Shown: positions 7,781-15,050, counted from the first letter of the stretch. The stretch is 42,773 nt of DNA from Actinomycetota bacterium (GCA_947445525.1 CANFDS010000009.1:1-42773), one strand, 5' to 3'. The notes: generated from the sequence alone by a model not told the origin. Numbers and translations: made by a program.

Positions 7781-8158
7781 CTACGAGACGGTGAAGGAGC
7801 CCTTCATGATCGCCGCATGCGGGTCGCAGACGAACTTGTAGGTGCCCTTCTTGAGCGTCACATTCCAGGTGGACTTGCCCTTGGCGCTCACGCCCGAGTC
7901 CTTGTTGACGCCCGGGCCAGAGAGACGGAAGTTGTGGATCGCAGAGGTGTCGGACACCATGATCATGTAGGCGCCGGCTCTGAGCGACGTGACCTTGCCG
8001 CCCTTCGCGTCGGTCAGGGTCATCTTGAAGTTCGAGTCGGGCCCGACGGCGGCGTTGAGCATTGGCGCTCCAGCCTGCGCGGTGAGCGGCAGAATGGCGG
8101 CAGCAGCAGCCAGAGCGGCGCCGGCGGCGGTGAAACGGAGGGTCGTGCGGAGGGTCAT
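7781..8158 (-). CDS. Secreted cupredoxin-like protein
   Basis: 125 residues. A signal peptide (about 1-30, ending near LTAQAGA) is followed by a plastocyanin-like beta domain. All four type-1 copper ligands are visible: His in SAIHNFRL, and Cys, His and Met in FVCDPHAAIMKGSF. It is probably an exported electron carrier or copper protein in the cell envelope. The ATG at 8158 has an AAAGGA ribosome binding site and a TACTAT box about 33 nt upstream, so unlike several neighbours it has an ordinary leader. The redox partner is not evident nearby. Confidence 0.82.
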   Translation of the reverse strand: MTLRTTLRFTAAGAALAAAAAILPLTAQAGAPMLNAAVGPDSNFKMTLTDAKGGKVTSLRAGAYMIMVSDTSAIHNFRLSGPGVNKDSGVSAKGKSTWNVTLKKGTYKFVCDPHAAIMKGSFTVS

Positions 8159-8191
8159 TGTGTCCTTTCTCGACAGCTTTTCACGAACGAA

Positions 8192-8197
8192 ATAGTA
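8192..8197 (-). promoter_or_regulatory. -10-like hexamer of the cupredoxin gene
   Basis: TACTAT on the minus strand, 33 nt before the ATG at 8158. An AAAGGA ribosome binding site lies in the leader. Confidence 0.4.
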
Positions 8198-8290
8198 GCC
8201 GAGCCGGGCTGCACCAGGAACGGGCAGACGGTTGCCGCGGCAGCGTCTGCGGGGGCGGCCAGCGCGGCGATCAGCCCAGCAGCCGGCGCG

Positions 8291-8321
8291 GCGGCCAGCG
8301 CAGCGGCCAGCGCAGCGGCCA
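8291..8321. repeat. 12-bp tandem repeat
   Basis: The unit GCGGCCAGCGCA occurs twice in tandem (8291-8302, 8303-8314) and partially a third time (8315-8321). A diverged copy lies near 8256. It sits just upstream of the pterin dehydratase -10 box. Confidence 0.6.
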
Positions 8322-8325
8322 TACT
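8320..8325 (+). promoter_or_regulatory. -10-like hexamer of the pterin dehydratase gene
   Basis: CATACT ends 6 nt before the ATG at 8332; probable leaderless start. Confidence 0.35.
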
Positions 8326-8331
8326 CATGGG

Positions 8332-8592
8332 ATGGAATCCCCCGTGAGCCACGACATCCCCGACGGCTGGGCCGTCGTCAACGGTGCGCTCGAGCGCAGC
8401 TACCGGTTCGCGACCTTTGCCGAGGCGCTCGCGTTCGTCAACGCCGTCGGCGCGGCCGCCGAGCAGGCGAACCACCACCCCGACATCGCGTTCGGCTGGG
8501 GCCGGGCGACGGTGCGCTGGACGACGCACGACGCCGGCGGCATCACCCCGCGGGACAGCGCGCTGGCCCGCCGCACCGACGAGCTGGCGTAG
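8332..8592 (+). CDS. Pterin-4a-carbinolamine dehydratase
   Basis: 86 residues, the normal size. It has the signature of the PCD/DCoH family: LERSYRFATFAEALAFVNAV, then AEQANHHPDIAFGWGRATVR with the catalytic HHP, and WTTHDAGGITPRDSALARR with the second active-site His region. The family dehydrates 4a-hydroxytetrahydropterin in the recycling of the cofactor of aromatic amino-acid hydroxylases; in bacteria without such hydroxylases the role is unclear. No hydroxylase gene is in the window. The ATG at 8332 is taken because a CATACT box lies 6 nt upstream and homology begins about there; the open frame itself extends further up. Confidence 0.88.
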   Translation: MESPVSHDIPDGWAVVNGALERSYRFATFAEALAFVNAVGAAAEQANHHPDIAFGWGRATVRWTTHDAGGITPRDSALARRTDELA

Positions 8593-9168
8593 CCGGGAGG
8601 AAGCTGCGGATGCCGACTGTGGCGCCCCGCCCGTGCTCTGCGACAGCAGCGGCGTTGGCCTCGTTCTCGACACGGATCGGCAGCGGGCCGAGGCGCCTGT
8701 GGAGCTCGTCGGCGACGTCGATGCCCGACCAGCCGAGGTTCGGCGCGCGCAGCAGCGTGCCCGTCTCGTCCGAGACGATGCCTGGAACAGCGACGCCGAT
8801 GCCGACAGGGACGAGTCCCTCCTGCTCGGCGACGCGCGAGAGCCGGTCGAGCACCTTGCCGGGCACCGAGCGCCTGTTGTCGACGCAGACCCACTTCTCC
8901 TGCCAGACCGTCCCGGTCAGCCCTTCGACGCAGAGCGTCAGGTAGTCGACGTTCACCTCGAGGCCGACCGCAACGACGCCGTCGTCCAGCTCGAGCGTGA
9001 CGGACGGGCGGCCGACACGGCCACTGGCCTTCTCCTTGCCCGCCTCGCGGACGAGGCCAAGCCCGATCAGCTCGGAGACGAGGCTCGAGACGGTCGCGCG
9101 GGTCAGCCCGGTCTCATCGGCGACGCGCGCCCGCGACCGCGGCCCCCACGAGGCCAGGTGCCGGACGC
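8593..9168 (-). pseudogene. ROK-family transcriptional regulator, truncated at both ends
   Basis: An open minus-strand frame encodes the middle of a ROK/NagC/XylR-type regulator. It has a winged helix (GPRSRARVADETGLTRATVS, then SLVSELIGLGLVREAG), the GRVGRPSVTLEL linker, and the first half of the ROK domain (VGLEVNVDYLTLCVEG, VGIGVAVPGIVSDETG, IRVENEANAAAVAEHG). The first 10-15 residues are missing because the frame runs into the end of the CNNM gene. The C-terminal half, with the zinc motif and kinase-like core, is absent, replaced by the pterin dehydratase gene. About 190 of roughly 390 residues remain. It has no usable start, so it is read as a relic of a sugar-responsive repressor. Confidence 0.78.
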
Positions 9169-10464
9169 CTACGCGGTCGGCGAGTCGGCGGCCGGCTCGC
9201 TTGCCGGCTCGAACTCGATCTGGAGGCGCTCGATGCGGGTTCCCTCCAGCTCGAGCACTTCGAGCACGAGGCCCGGCACCTCAACGCGATCGCCGATCGC
9301 GGGCGCGCGGCCGAGATGGCCGAACACGAAGCCGGCCATCGTGTGGAAGTCGTCCTGGTCGAGGCATTGCCCGAACTCCTCGTTGAAGTCGTCGATCGGG
9401 AAGGTGCCGTCGATGCGGATCGTCGTCTCGTCGATGCGCTCGACGGACTCGTCCGGCAGGTCGTACTCGTCCTCGATGTCGCCGACGATCTCCTCGAGCA
9501 GATCCTCGAGCGTGACGATGCCCTGGGTGCTGCCGTACTCGTCCACGACGACCGCCATGTGCTGGTTCGTCTTGCGGAACTCGCTGAGCAGTGCAGCGAG
9601 GTCCTTCGTCTCGGGGACGACGTGCGTCGGCCGCAGCAGCTCGTCGAGCCGCACCGGCGAGTTCCCGTGCACCGCCGAGAACAGGTCGCGGACGTGCAGC
9701 ACGCCGATCACCGTGTCGAGCGAGCCGCGGTACACGGGATAGCGCGTGTACGGCGAGTCGATGACGGCGGAGAGCGCGTCCTCGGGCGTGATGTCGGCCG
9801 AGAGGGCGACGACCTCGGGGCGCGGCACCATCACGTCGGTCGCCTCCTTGTCGGCAAAGTCGAAGACCTTGTAGAGCATCTCCTCCTCCTGCTCGGCGAT
9901 CACGCCCGCCTGCTCGGCACCGGCGAGGATCCGACGGATGTCCTCTTCGTTGTGCTCGAGCGCCCCGGCAGGCGCCGTGCGCATCCCGAGCAGGCGCAAG
10001 CCGCCGGCTGCGGTGAGCTGGAGAAGGACGACGATCGGCCACGTAAGCCGCGCGAGCAGATCGAGCGGCCGCGCGATGATGACTGCAAGCGGCTCCGCGA
10101 TCTGGAGCGCGACCGCCTTCGGGATGAGCTCCCCGATGGTCACGCTGAGGTACGTGAGCACCAGGAACGAGAGGGCGAAGGCAAGGCCGTTCGGCATGAA
10201 CGGGTCGAAGAAGTGCGAGATCAGTGGCTCGCCGATGGCGCCGGTGAGGATCCCGAAGATGGTGATGGCGAGCTGGATCACACCGATGAAGCGGGTCGGT
10301 TGATCGAGCAGCGAGAGGGCGGAGCGGGCACCGGCGCTGCCGCGCTCGGCGAGTTCGTCGAGTCGGGTACGACGTACCGAGACGAGCGCGTACTCGGCGG
10401 CCACGAACACCGCGTTCCCAAATACGAGCAGGAGAACGATGACGACCCGGATGACTTCGCTCAC
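9169..10464 (-). CDS. CNNM/CorC-family membrane protein with CBS domains
   Basis: 431 residues. An N-terminal DUF21 (CNNM) membrane domain with about four helices (VIRVVIVLLLVFGNAVFVAA, then segments around 60-180) contains the conserved TIGELIPKAVA. A CBS pair follows (VMVPRPEVVALSADITPEDA; GVLHVRDLFSAV; DEYGSTQGIVTLEDLLEEIV). A C-terminal CorC/HlyC transporter-associated domain begins at IDGTFPIDDFNEEF. Relatives are implicated in Mg2+ (or Na+/Co2+) transport, with nucleotide sensing by the CBS domains. The GTG at 10464 is preferred over upstream starts because the conserved first helix begins there. The gene ends where the ROK relic begins. Confidence 0.88.
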   Translation of the reverse strand: MSEVIRVVIVLLLVFGNAVFVAAEYALVSVRRTRLDELAERGSAGARSALSLLDQPTRFIGVIQLAITIFGILTGAIGEPLISHFFDPFMPNGLAFALSFLVLTYLSVTIGELIPKAVALQIAEPLAVIIARPLDLLARLTWPIVVLLQLTAAGGLRLLGMRTAPAGALEHNEEDIRRILAGAEQAGVIAEQEEEMLYKVFDFADKEATDVMVPRPEVVALSADITPEDALSAVIDSPYTRYPVYRGSLDTVIGVLHVRDLFSAVHGNSPVRLDELLRPTHVVPETKDLAALLSEFRKTNQHMAVVVDEYGSTQGIVTLEDLLEEIVGDIEDEYDLPDESVERIDETTIRIDGTFPIDDFNEEFGQCLDQDDFHTMAGFVFGHLGRAPAIGDRVEVPGLVLEVLELEGTRIERLQIEFEPASEPAADSPTA

Positions 10465-10513
10465 GCGGCGGCCTTCGGGGCAGAGGTACTCGGTAGGTCG
10501 TCGGCCACGCGGA

Positions 10514-11458
10514 TCAGGCGGCAGTATAGGCGACAGAGCCGCCGTCGCCGCCGTGCCGCTGCGCGCGGCCAGCGCACACGAGCCGCTCGAGGTGCGCGAT
10601 CGTCTCCTGCACGGCGAAGCGCCGGTGAATCGGCACGAGCTCGTACGCCCACAGCGCGAGCGAAACCTGGTAGGCGTCACGCGGCTCGGCGTGGTCGAGC
10701 GCTGCGATCGTCTCGGCGAGCCGTCCGTCGTGGTGCGCGACCGTCTCGCGGGCGCGGGCGACGCTGTCGACGACGAGCGGCCCGTGACCCGGCAAGGTCA
10801 GTCGCGGCGCAAGGGCCTCGATCCGGGCGAGCGTCTCCAGGTAGGTGCCGAGCGGATCGCTGTCGCCGCCGAGGGTGTAGCCGACGTTCGGCGTGATCTC
10901 GAGCAGCAGGTTGTCGCCACCCACGAGGATGCCGTCCCGCCAGAGGGCGAGATGACCGTCCGCGTGGCCGCCGAAGAGCATGACCTGCCAGCCGTCCACG
11001 TCGTCACCTGGCTCGAGCGGCGTGACCGACTCCGTGTAGCGCACCTCGGGCCGCATCGCGTCCATGCTGGCGAAGATCTCGTGCGAGATGTCCTCCGGCA
11101 CGCCGTGGGCGCGGAAGAGAGCGAAGGCACGGGTGGCCCACGTTCGGTCACCCCAGAGGTCGAGCATCAGCCGGTGGTCGAGCGCCCCCTGGAGCACCTC
11201 CGCATCGGTGACGCGCTGGACGTCGGCGGCGCCGCCGACGTGGTCGGGATGGAAGTGGGTGATGAAGATCTGCTCGATCGGGGCGTCGAGCTCCTCGGCG
11301 ACGCGGCCCCAGCTCTCCTCCCAGTCGTGCACGCCGAGGCCCGTGTCGACGAGCATCCAGCCGCCCGTCGGGCGCCGCACCAGGTAGCAGTGCACGTGAT
11401 CGAGGCCGAGCGGCAGCGGCAGTGTGAGCTGGAGAATCCCGTCGGCCACCTCGCGCAT
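10514..11458 (-). CDS. MBL-fold metallohydrolase
   Basis: 314 residues of the metallo-beta-lactamase superfamily, glyoxalase II-like group. Metal ligands are visible in order: THFHPDHVGG (HxHxDH), GGHADGHLAL (His), VGGDNLL (Asp) and LPGHGPLVVD (His). The C-terminal part (TVAHHDGRLAETIAALDHAE onward) is a helical region common in this group. The substrate cannot be named; thioester or lactone hydrolysis is usual. It starts at ATG 11458. A palindrome matching the LexA operator consensus lies 25-40 bases before the start, so DNA-damage control is possible. Confidence 0.85.
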   Translation of the reverse strand: MREVADGILQLTLPLPLGLDHVHCYLVRRPTGGWMLVDTGLGVHDWEESWGRVAEELDAPIEQIFITHFHPDHVGGAADVQRVTDAEVLQGALDHRLMLDLWGDRTWATRAFALFRAHGVPEDISHEIFASMDAMRPEVRYTESVTPLEPGDDVDGWQVMLFGGHADGHLALWRDGILVGGDNLLLEITPNVGYTLGGDSDPLGTYLETLARIEALAPRLTLPGHGPLVVDSVARARETVAHHDGRLAETIAALDHAEPRDAYQVSLALWAYELVPIHRRFAVQETIAHLERLVCAGRAQRHGGDGGSVAYTAA

Positions 11459-11482
11459 GCGCCTATTGCACACGCTGCGGGC

Positions 11483-11498
11483 GCGAACATGCGTTCGC
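11483..11498. promoter_or_regulatory. Putative LexA/SOS box
   Basis: GCGAACATGCGTTCGC contains CGAAC-ATGC-GTTCG, which fits the gram-positive SOS box CGAAC-RNRY-GTTCG at every defined position. It lies in the divergent gap, 25 nt before the MBL start and 72 nt before the response regulator start. Confidence 0.55.
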
Positions 11499-11570
11499 AC
11501 ACCTTCCGGAGCGGGGCTCCCTGCAGCAGCGGTGCCCCTCCCGGGTGTTGCAGACGGTACGATCACGGCC

Positions 11571-11900
11571 GTGGCCAGGGAGATCACGTGCCTCATCGTC
11601 GATGACCATGAGGTGGTGCGGGAGGGGTTGCGCCTCTCGCTGTCGCGGGCCGAGCACATCCGTGTGGTCGGTGAGGCCGCAGACGGCGCGAACGCGGTGG
11701 CCCTCGCTGAGCGCCGCCGGCCGGACGTCGTGCTGATGGATGAGCGCACGCCGGGGATAGACGGCCTGGAGGCGACGCAGAAGCTGCTCGCAAGCGTGCC
11801 GAACGCCAATGTCCTCATCTTCACGGCGTACAACGAGCGTTCGCTGCTGACGCAGGCGCTGGAGTCGGGGGCGGCAGGGCATCGAGCCCGCCCGGAGTGA
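11571..11900 (+). pseudogene. NarL/LuxR-type response regulator, receiver domain only
   Basis: 109 residues from GTG 11571. The receiver domain starts normally: ITCLIVDDHEVVREGLRLSL with the acidic pair, then RPDVVLMDERTPGIDG with the phospho-acceptor Asp, and VLIFTAYNER with the signalling Thr. Sequence agreement stops after LTQALESGAAG; the reading frame changes to HRARPE and ends. The conserved Lys loop, the linker and the whole C-terminal HTH domain are missing, and no HTH remnant is recognisable in 11901-12059. Full-length members have about 215 residues. It cannot bind DNA and probably cannot switch; most likely a pseudogene. No partner kinase is adjacent. Confidence 0.75.
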
Positions 11901-12059
11901 ACGGCGGCGGCTGGGGCTGCTGCGCTTCGCTCACGGCTCCAGTCTCGCCTGACCCGGCGGCAGGATCATCCGCAAGCTGCCGCAGCCCCGCTACGGCCTT
12001 CTACGCGCGAGCGCGGCCTACCGCCCGCCGGGCACCACCGCCGCCGCCCGCCCGGCTGC

Positions 12060-12797
12060 CTACGCCACGGAGGTCTTCACGGCCAGCAGCGGCGTGCCCG
12101 TCGGCGCCGGGGCGCCCCCCGCTGCCTCGAGCGTGATCGCCACGATCGCACCCGGCTCGACGGTCGGCTCCAGCACGATCACGACGCGGCCACCGCGGAC
12201 GTCGAAGAGACCGGCGGGGATCGGCGCCTTGCCGGGCGGGATCACCCACGCCTGGTAGATCTTGCCGGCAGGCGCCGGCGGCAGCCTGGCGAGCGAGAAC
12301 GCCCCACGGCCGCTCGCGACGGCGAGCGAGGCGTTGCCGGACGAGGTGCGCGTTGCGGCAGGGTCGGCGAAGGCGGCCAGCGCGCCGGCCTCGGCCCGCC
12401 GTGCCGAGCGCTCCCGGTCGAGCGAGCCCGAGATGCCCGCGCCCCACACCGCCAGCGCGACGGCAGCAGCGGTGGCGGCTGCGAACGCGGGTGCGAGCAC
12501 CTGTGGGCGCAGGAGCTACTGCGCCGTGCGGCGGCGCTCCCGGGCGGCTACAAGCGACACGACGACGGCCGGTTCTGCGCGAGCCGCGGCGAGCACCCGC
12601 TCGCGCAGGCCCACGGGCGGCTCTCCTCCGTCGGCCGCGTCGGCAAGCCCCAGCACGGCGCCCTCGAAGGACGCGACCTCGGCGAGGCAGCGCTCACAGC
12701 CGTCGAGGTGTACCTCGAACGCGCGGCGCTCGGCGTCGTCGAGCGCGTCCAGCGCGTACGCAGCAGCCTGCTCGTGGATGTCGGTGTCGATCGGCAT
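12060..12797 (-). pseudogene. Zinc-finger anti-sigma factor (RskA type) interrupted by an in-frame UAG
   Basis: Two open segments lie in one frame. The first, ATG 12797 to TAG 12516-12518 (93 residues), is the cytoplasmic anti-sigma domain with the zinc motif VHLDGCERC (HxxxCxxC). After the TAG the frame continues LLRPQ, a membrane helix (APAFAAATAAAVALAVWGAG) and an extracytoplasmic RskA-like domain (IYQAWVIPPGKAPIPAGLFD) ending at 12060. Without the TAG this would be a normal anti-sigma factor of 245 residues. A GTG at 12498-12500 could restart translation and give a membrane piece without the sigma-binding part. No ECF sigma gene is next to it, although these normally sit directly upstream. 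Confidence 0.82.
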
Positions 12798-12867
12798 GGT
12801 GGCCTGCTAATGCTACTCCGCAGCGTATTCGCCGTCGGACAGTCGCCGGTTCGGGGAGACTGCACCG

Positions 12868-13737
12868 GTGGCGATCTTCCTCGCACTCGTCGGAGCGTTT
12901 TTCTTCGGCATCCTCTCGGTGCTCACCCGGCGGGCTCTGCGCACCGCGCCCGACGCGGTTGCGGGCGCCTTCGTCACCGACATCGTCGCATTCGGCGCTT
13001 CCGCGGCGGTCGCGGCGATCACCGGCTCTGGGCTGGGCTCCCTGTCGTGGCACACGATGTGGCCGTTTCTGCTGGCCGGCTTCTTCGTGCCCGGGATCTC
13101 GCAGATCCTCTTCGTCTACGCAATCAAGCTGTCGGGCCCGTCGCGGACGTCGACCGCGGTGGGTGCGGCGCCGCTGCTCTCGGCGTTCATCGCGATCGTG
13201 GTGCTCGGGGAGCCCTTCCGGGCCTGGCTGATCCTCGGCACGGTGTGCGTGGTGGCCGGCGTCGTGTCGCTGGCCTGGGACAAGCGGCGGCCCGAGAACT
13301 TCAGGCCGCTCGGGCTCGTGCTCGCGGGCATCTGCGCCGTGCTGTTCGGGGCGCGCGACAACATCGTGCGCTGGGCACAGCAGGATGCCCAGATCCCACC
13401 GCTCGTGGCGGCGACGATCCTGCTCGGGGCGGCGAGCGTCACCGCCTTCGTCTACCTGCTGATCGTGCGGCGCCGGGCGCTGCCTGCGCTCGTGCGGCGC
13501 TCGGCGGTGCCGTTCGTCATCCCGGGGCTAGCGATCGGCTTCGCCTACGACGCACTGACCGAGGCGTTCTCACGGGCGAAGGTGACAATCGTCGCCCCGC
13601 TCAACGCGACGAGCGCGCTCTGGGGCGTGCTGGCGGCGATCGTGGTGATGCGTCAGGCCGAGAATATCGGCCGTCGCCTGATCATTGCCGCGGGGCTGAT
13701 CGTGGCGGGCGCGATCGTCGTCGGCGCGACGCGGTAG
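12868..13737 (+). CDS. EamA/DMT-family transporter
   Basis: 289 residues with about ten hydrophobic helices in two EamA repeats, for example IFLALVGAFFFGILSVLTRR at the start, FLLAGFFVPGISQILFVYAI near 75, and LIIAAGLIVAGAIVVGATR at the end. The conserved end-of-repeat pattern APLLSAFIAIVVLGEPF is present in the first half, with a matching APLNATSALWGVLAAIVVMR in the second. Members export or import amino acids, nucleosides or other small metabolites; the substrate cannot be inferred here. The start is GTG 12868. It is divergent from the anti-sigma gene and followed by two hairpins. Confidence 0.85.
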   Translation: MAIFLALVGAFFFGILSVLTRRALRTAPDAVAGAFVTDIVAFGASAAVAAITGSGLGSLSWHTMWPFLLAGFFVPGISQILFVYAIKLSGPSRTSTAVGAAPLLSAFIAIVVLGEPFRAWLILGTVCVVAGVVSLAWDKRRPENFRPLGLVLAGICAVLFGARDNIVRWAQQDAQIPPLVAATILLGAASVTAFVYLLIVRRRALPALVRRSAVPFVIPGLAIGFAYDALTEAFSRAKVTIVAPLNATSALWGVLAAIVVMRQAENIGRRLIIAAGLIVAGAIVVGATR

Positions 13738-13739
13738 CA

Positions 13740-13815
13740 GCCCCGTCTCGGGGCCCCTGCCCCGGCGCCCGCCCGGACGGCGGCGGCGCGACGCAGGCCT
13801 GCGGGGAAGCCCCGC
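13740..13815. terminator. Two GC hairpins between convergent genes
   Basis: GCCCCG 13740-13745 pairs with CGGGGC 13749-13754 around TCT, and GCGGGG 13801-13806 pairs with CCCCGC 13810-13815 around AAG. They lie between the EamA gene (+) and ferredoxin (-). There is no T tract, so terminator function is an inference from position. Confidence 0.45.
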
Positions 13816-13844
13816 GGCCCGCGTCGAGCGAGGTGGTCGGAGCC

Positions 13845-14144
13845 TTACCGCGAGTTCTGGACGTTGTGCTCGGTCGCGTAGGCGTCCACGAGCGGATCGA
13901 CCTTGTCCATGCCTTCGGGGAAGGCGTAGTTGATCTTCACGAAAGGCTCCCACTTCTCGGGGAGAGCGTCCTCGGGGAAGATCGCCTCGACAGGGCATTC
14001 CGGCTCGCAGGCGCCACAGTCGATGCACTCCTCGGGGTCGATGACGAGCATGCGCCCGGCCTCGTGGATGCAGTCAACCGGGCAGACATCGACGCAGGAG
14101 CGGTCTTTGATGTCGATACAGGGTTCAGCGATGATGTACGTCAC
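13845..14144 (-). CDS. fdxA: 7Fe ferredoxin (3Fe-4S / 4Fe-4S)
   Basis: 99 residues. MTYIIAEPCIDIKDRSCVDV and CPVDCIHE are followed by DPEECIDCGACEPECPVEAI. This is the FdxA pattern of actinobacteria: a first cluster with the long CIDIKDRSC spacing (3Fe-4S type) and a classic C-x2-C-x2-C-x3-CP 4Fe-4S motif. It is a cytoplasmic electron carrier. The tail WEPFVKINYAFPEGMDKVDP is typical of the family. The GTG start at 14144 overlaps the stop of the upstream receiver-like gene by GTGA, so the two are coupled. Confidence 0.9.
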   Translation of the reverse strand: MTYIIAEPCIDIKDRSCVDVCPVDCIHEAGRMLVIDPEECIDCGACEPECPVEAIFPEDALPEKWEPFVKINYAFPEGMDKVDPLVDAYATEHNVQNSR

Positions 14145-14461
14145 GAGTTGTACTCTAGCGACCCGAGAAGTCGGGCTACCAGGGTAGGTGCGCGCTCGAC
14201 GAGCGCGGACTTCACGATCACCTGCGCGAAGCCGGCCCGGTGCGCCCGCCGAAGGCCCTCGGTGTCGGTGTGATTGCCATAGCCGAGGACGGGCAGGCCG
14301 GGATACGCCGCCACCACGGCTGCGGCGTCCACCGTCGAGATATCGGCGATCACCAGGTCGGCGACGGTATCCGCCCGCGCCGTCAGCGTGTGCTCGCGCA
14401 GCAGCCCCTCCAGCCGTCCACGGAAGAAGAGATCGACGCCTTCGAGCTTGATCGTGGCCAC
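14141..14461 (-). CDS. Small receiver-like (pseudo-receiver) protein
   Basis: 106 residues. The alternating pattern resembles a CheY fold: ADLVIADISTVDAAAVVAAY contains an Asp at the phospho-acceptor position, LPVLGYGNHTDTEG follows, and a late Lys appears in FAQVIVKSAL. The N-terminal acidic pair of true receivers is not present, so phosphorylation is doubtful. It is followed with a 4-base overlap by the 7Fe ferredoxin, suggesting a functional link that is not known to me. The start is GTG 14461, with CAGGAG directly before it and TACGGT 6 nt upstream. Function unassigned; the receiver assignment is by pattern only. Confidence 0.6.
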   Translation of the reverse strand: MATIKLEGVDLFFRGRLEGLLREHTLTARADTVADLVIADISTVDAAAVVAAYPGLPVLGYGNHTDTEGLRRAHRAGFAQVIVKSALVERAPTLVARLLGSLEYNS

Positions 14462-14548
14462 CTCCTGACCGTAGCAGGCTGCAAGAGACCTGCTGTGAGT
14501 GAGCGCCCCCAGCGGGGCTGTCCCGGATCAGGAACGACGAGGCGGCAT

Positions 14549-14596
14549 GGCGCCGCGCCCGGGGCGGCAACCGGGGCCGCGGCTCGTCCCAGCAAG
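14549..14596 (+). repeat. Dispersed intergenic repeat, copy 2
   Basis: 26 bases identical to 3659-3684, then a weaker match ending in the same AGCAAG at the same distance. It lies directly before the DUF309 gene. Confidence 0.7.
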
Positions 14597-14612
14597 CGTG
14601 TAGCTTCGGGCC

Positions 14613-15050
14613 GTGGAGTTCGCTGCCGGCGACGACGATGTCCAGCACCACGCGCGGGAGCGCGAGCAGGTGCCCGCGCGCGGACTCGAGCGCGGGCTCA
14701 CGCTGCTCGCGGGCGGGGCCTGGTTCGAGGCGCACGAGGCGTTCGAGGCCGAGTGGCGTGAGGCGCCGCCCAGCGAGCGCGACTTCCTGCAGGGGCTCGT
14801 GCACGTCGCGGTCGCCTGGCTGCAGTCCGGACGTGGCCGCCGGATCGGCTGCGAGCGCCAGCTGGAGAAGGCCGCACGCCGGCTCGGGCCGTATGCGCCC
14901 CGGCATCGCGAGGTGAACGTCTCCGGGCTGCTGGGGCAGGTGGCAGCCGCGCTCCACGCTGTCAGGGGTGGTTCGTTGGCGCTGCCGCCGGTGGTGCTCG
15001 ACCCGGCGCGGCCCGCCGCACCCGCCCCGCCCGCCGCGAGCGACCTCTAG
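14613..15050 (+). CDS. DUF309 family protein
   Basis: 145 residues. The DUF309 core is clear: GLTLLAGGAWFEAHEAFEAE with the conserved FEAHE, then WREAPPSERDFLQGLVHVAV and a helical segment to LGPYAP. The family is small, alpha-helical and widespread in actinobacteria and cyanobacteria; its biochemical function is unknown, though the conserved His/Glu suggest a metal or acid-base site. The C-terminal 30 residues are proline- and alanine-rich. The start is GTG 14613, with TAGCTT ending 6 nt before it. Its stop overlaps the convergent ccdA stop, leaving no room for a terminator. Confidence 0.82.
   Translation: MEFAAGDDDVQHHAREREQVPARGLERGLTLLAGGAWFEAHEAFEAEWREAPPSERDFLQGLVHVAVAWLQSGRGRRIGCERQLEKAARRLGPYAPRHREVNVSGLLGQVAAALHAVRGGSLALPPVVLDPARPAAPAPPAASDL

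Noticed and set aside
8155-8673. Minus-strand frame with an AALAAALAAAPAAG stretch resembling a signal peptide
   Set aside because: The alanine pattern is the direct translation of the 12-bp tandem repeat and the rest is antisense to the pterin dehydratase gene.
326-12518. Reassignment of UAG as a sense codon in this organism
   Set aside because: TAG is a normal stop for cysM (7331-7333), the TPR gene (3710-3712), mazG and others, so general recoding is excluded; only local readthrough remains possible.
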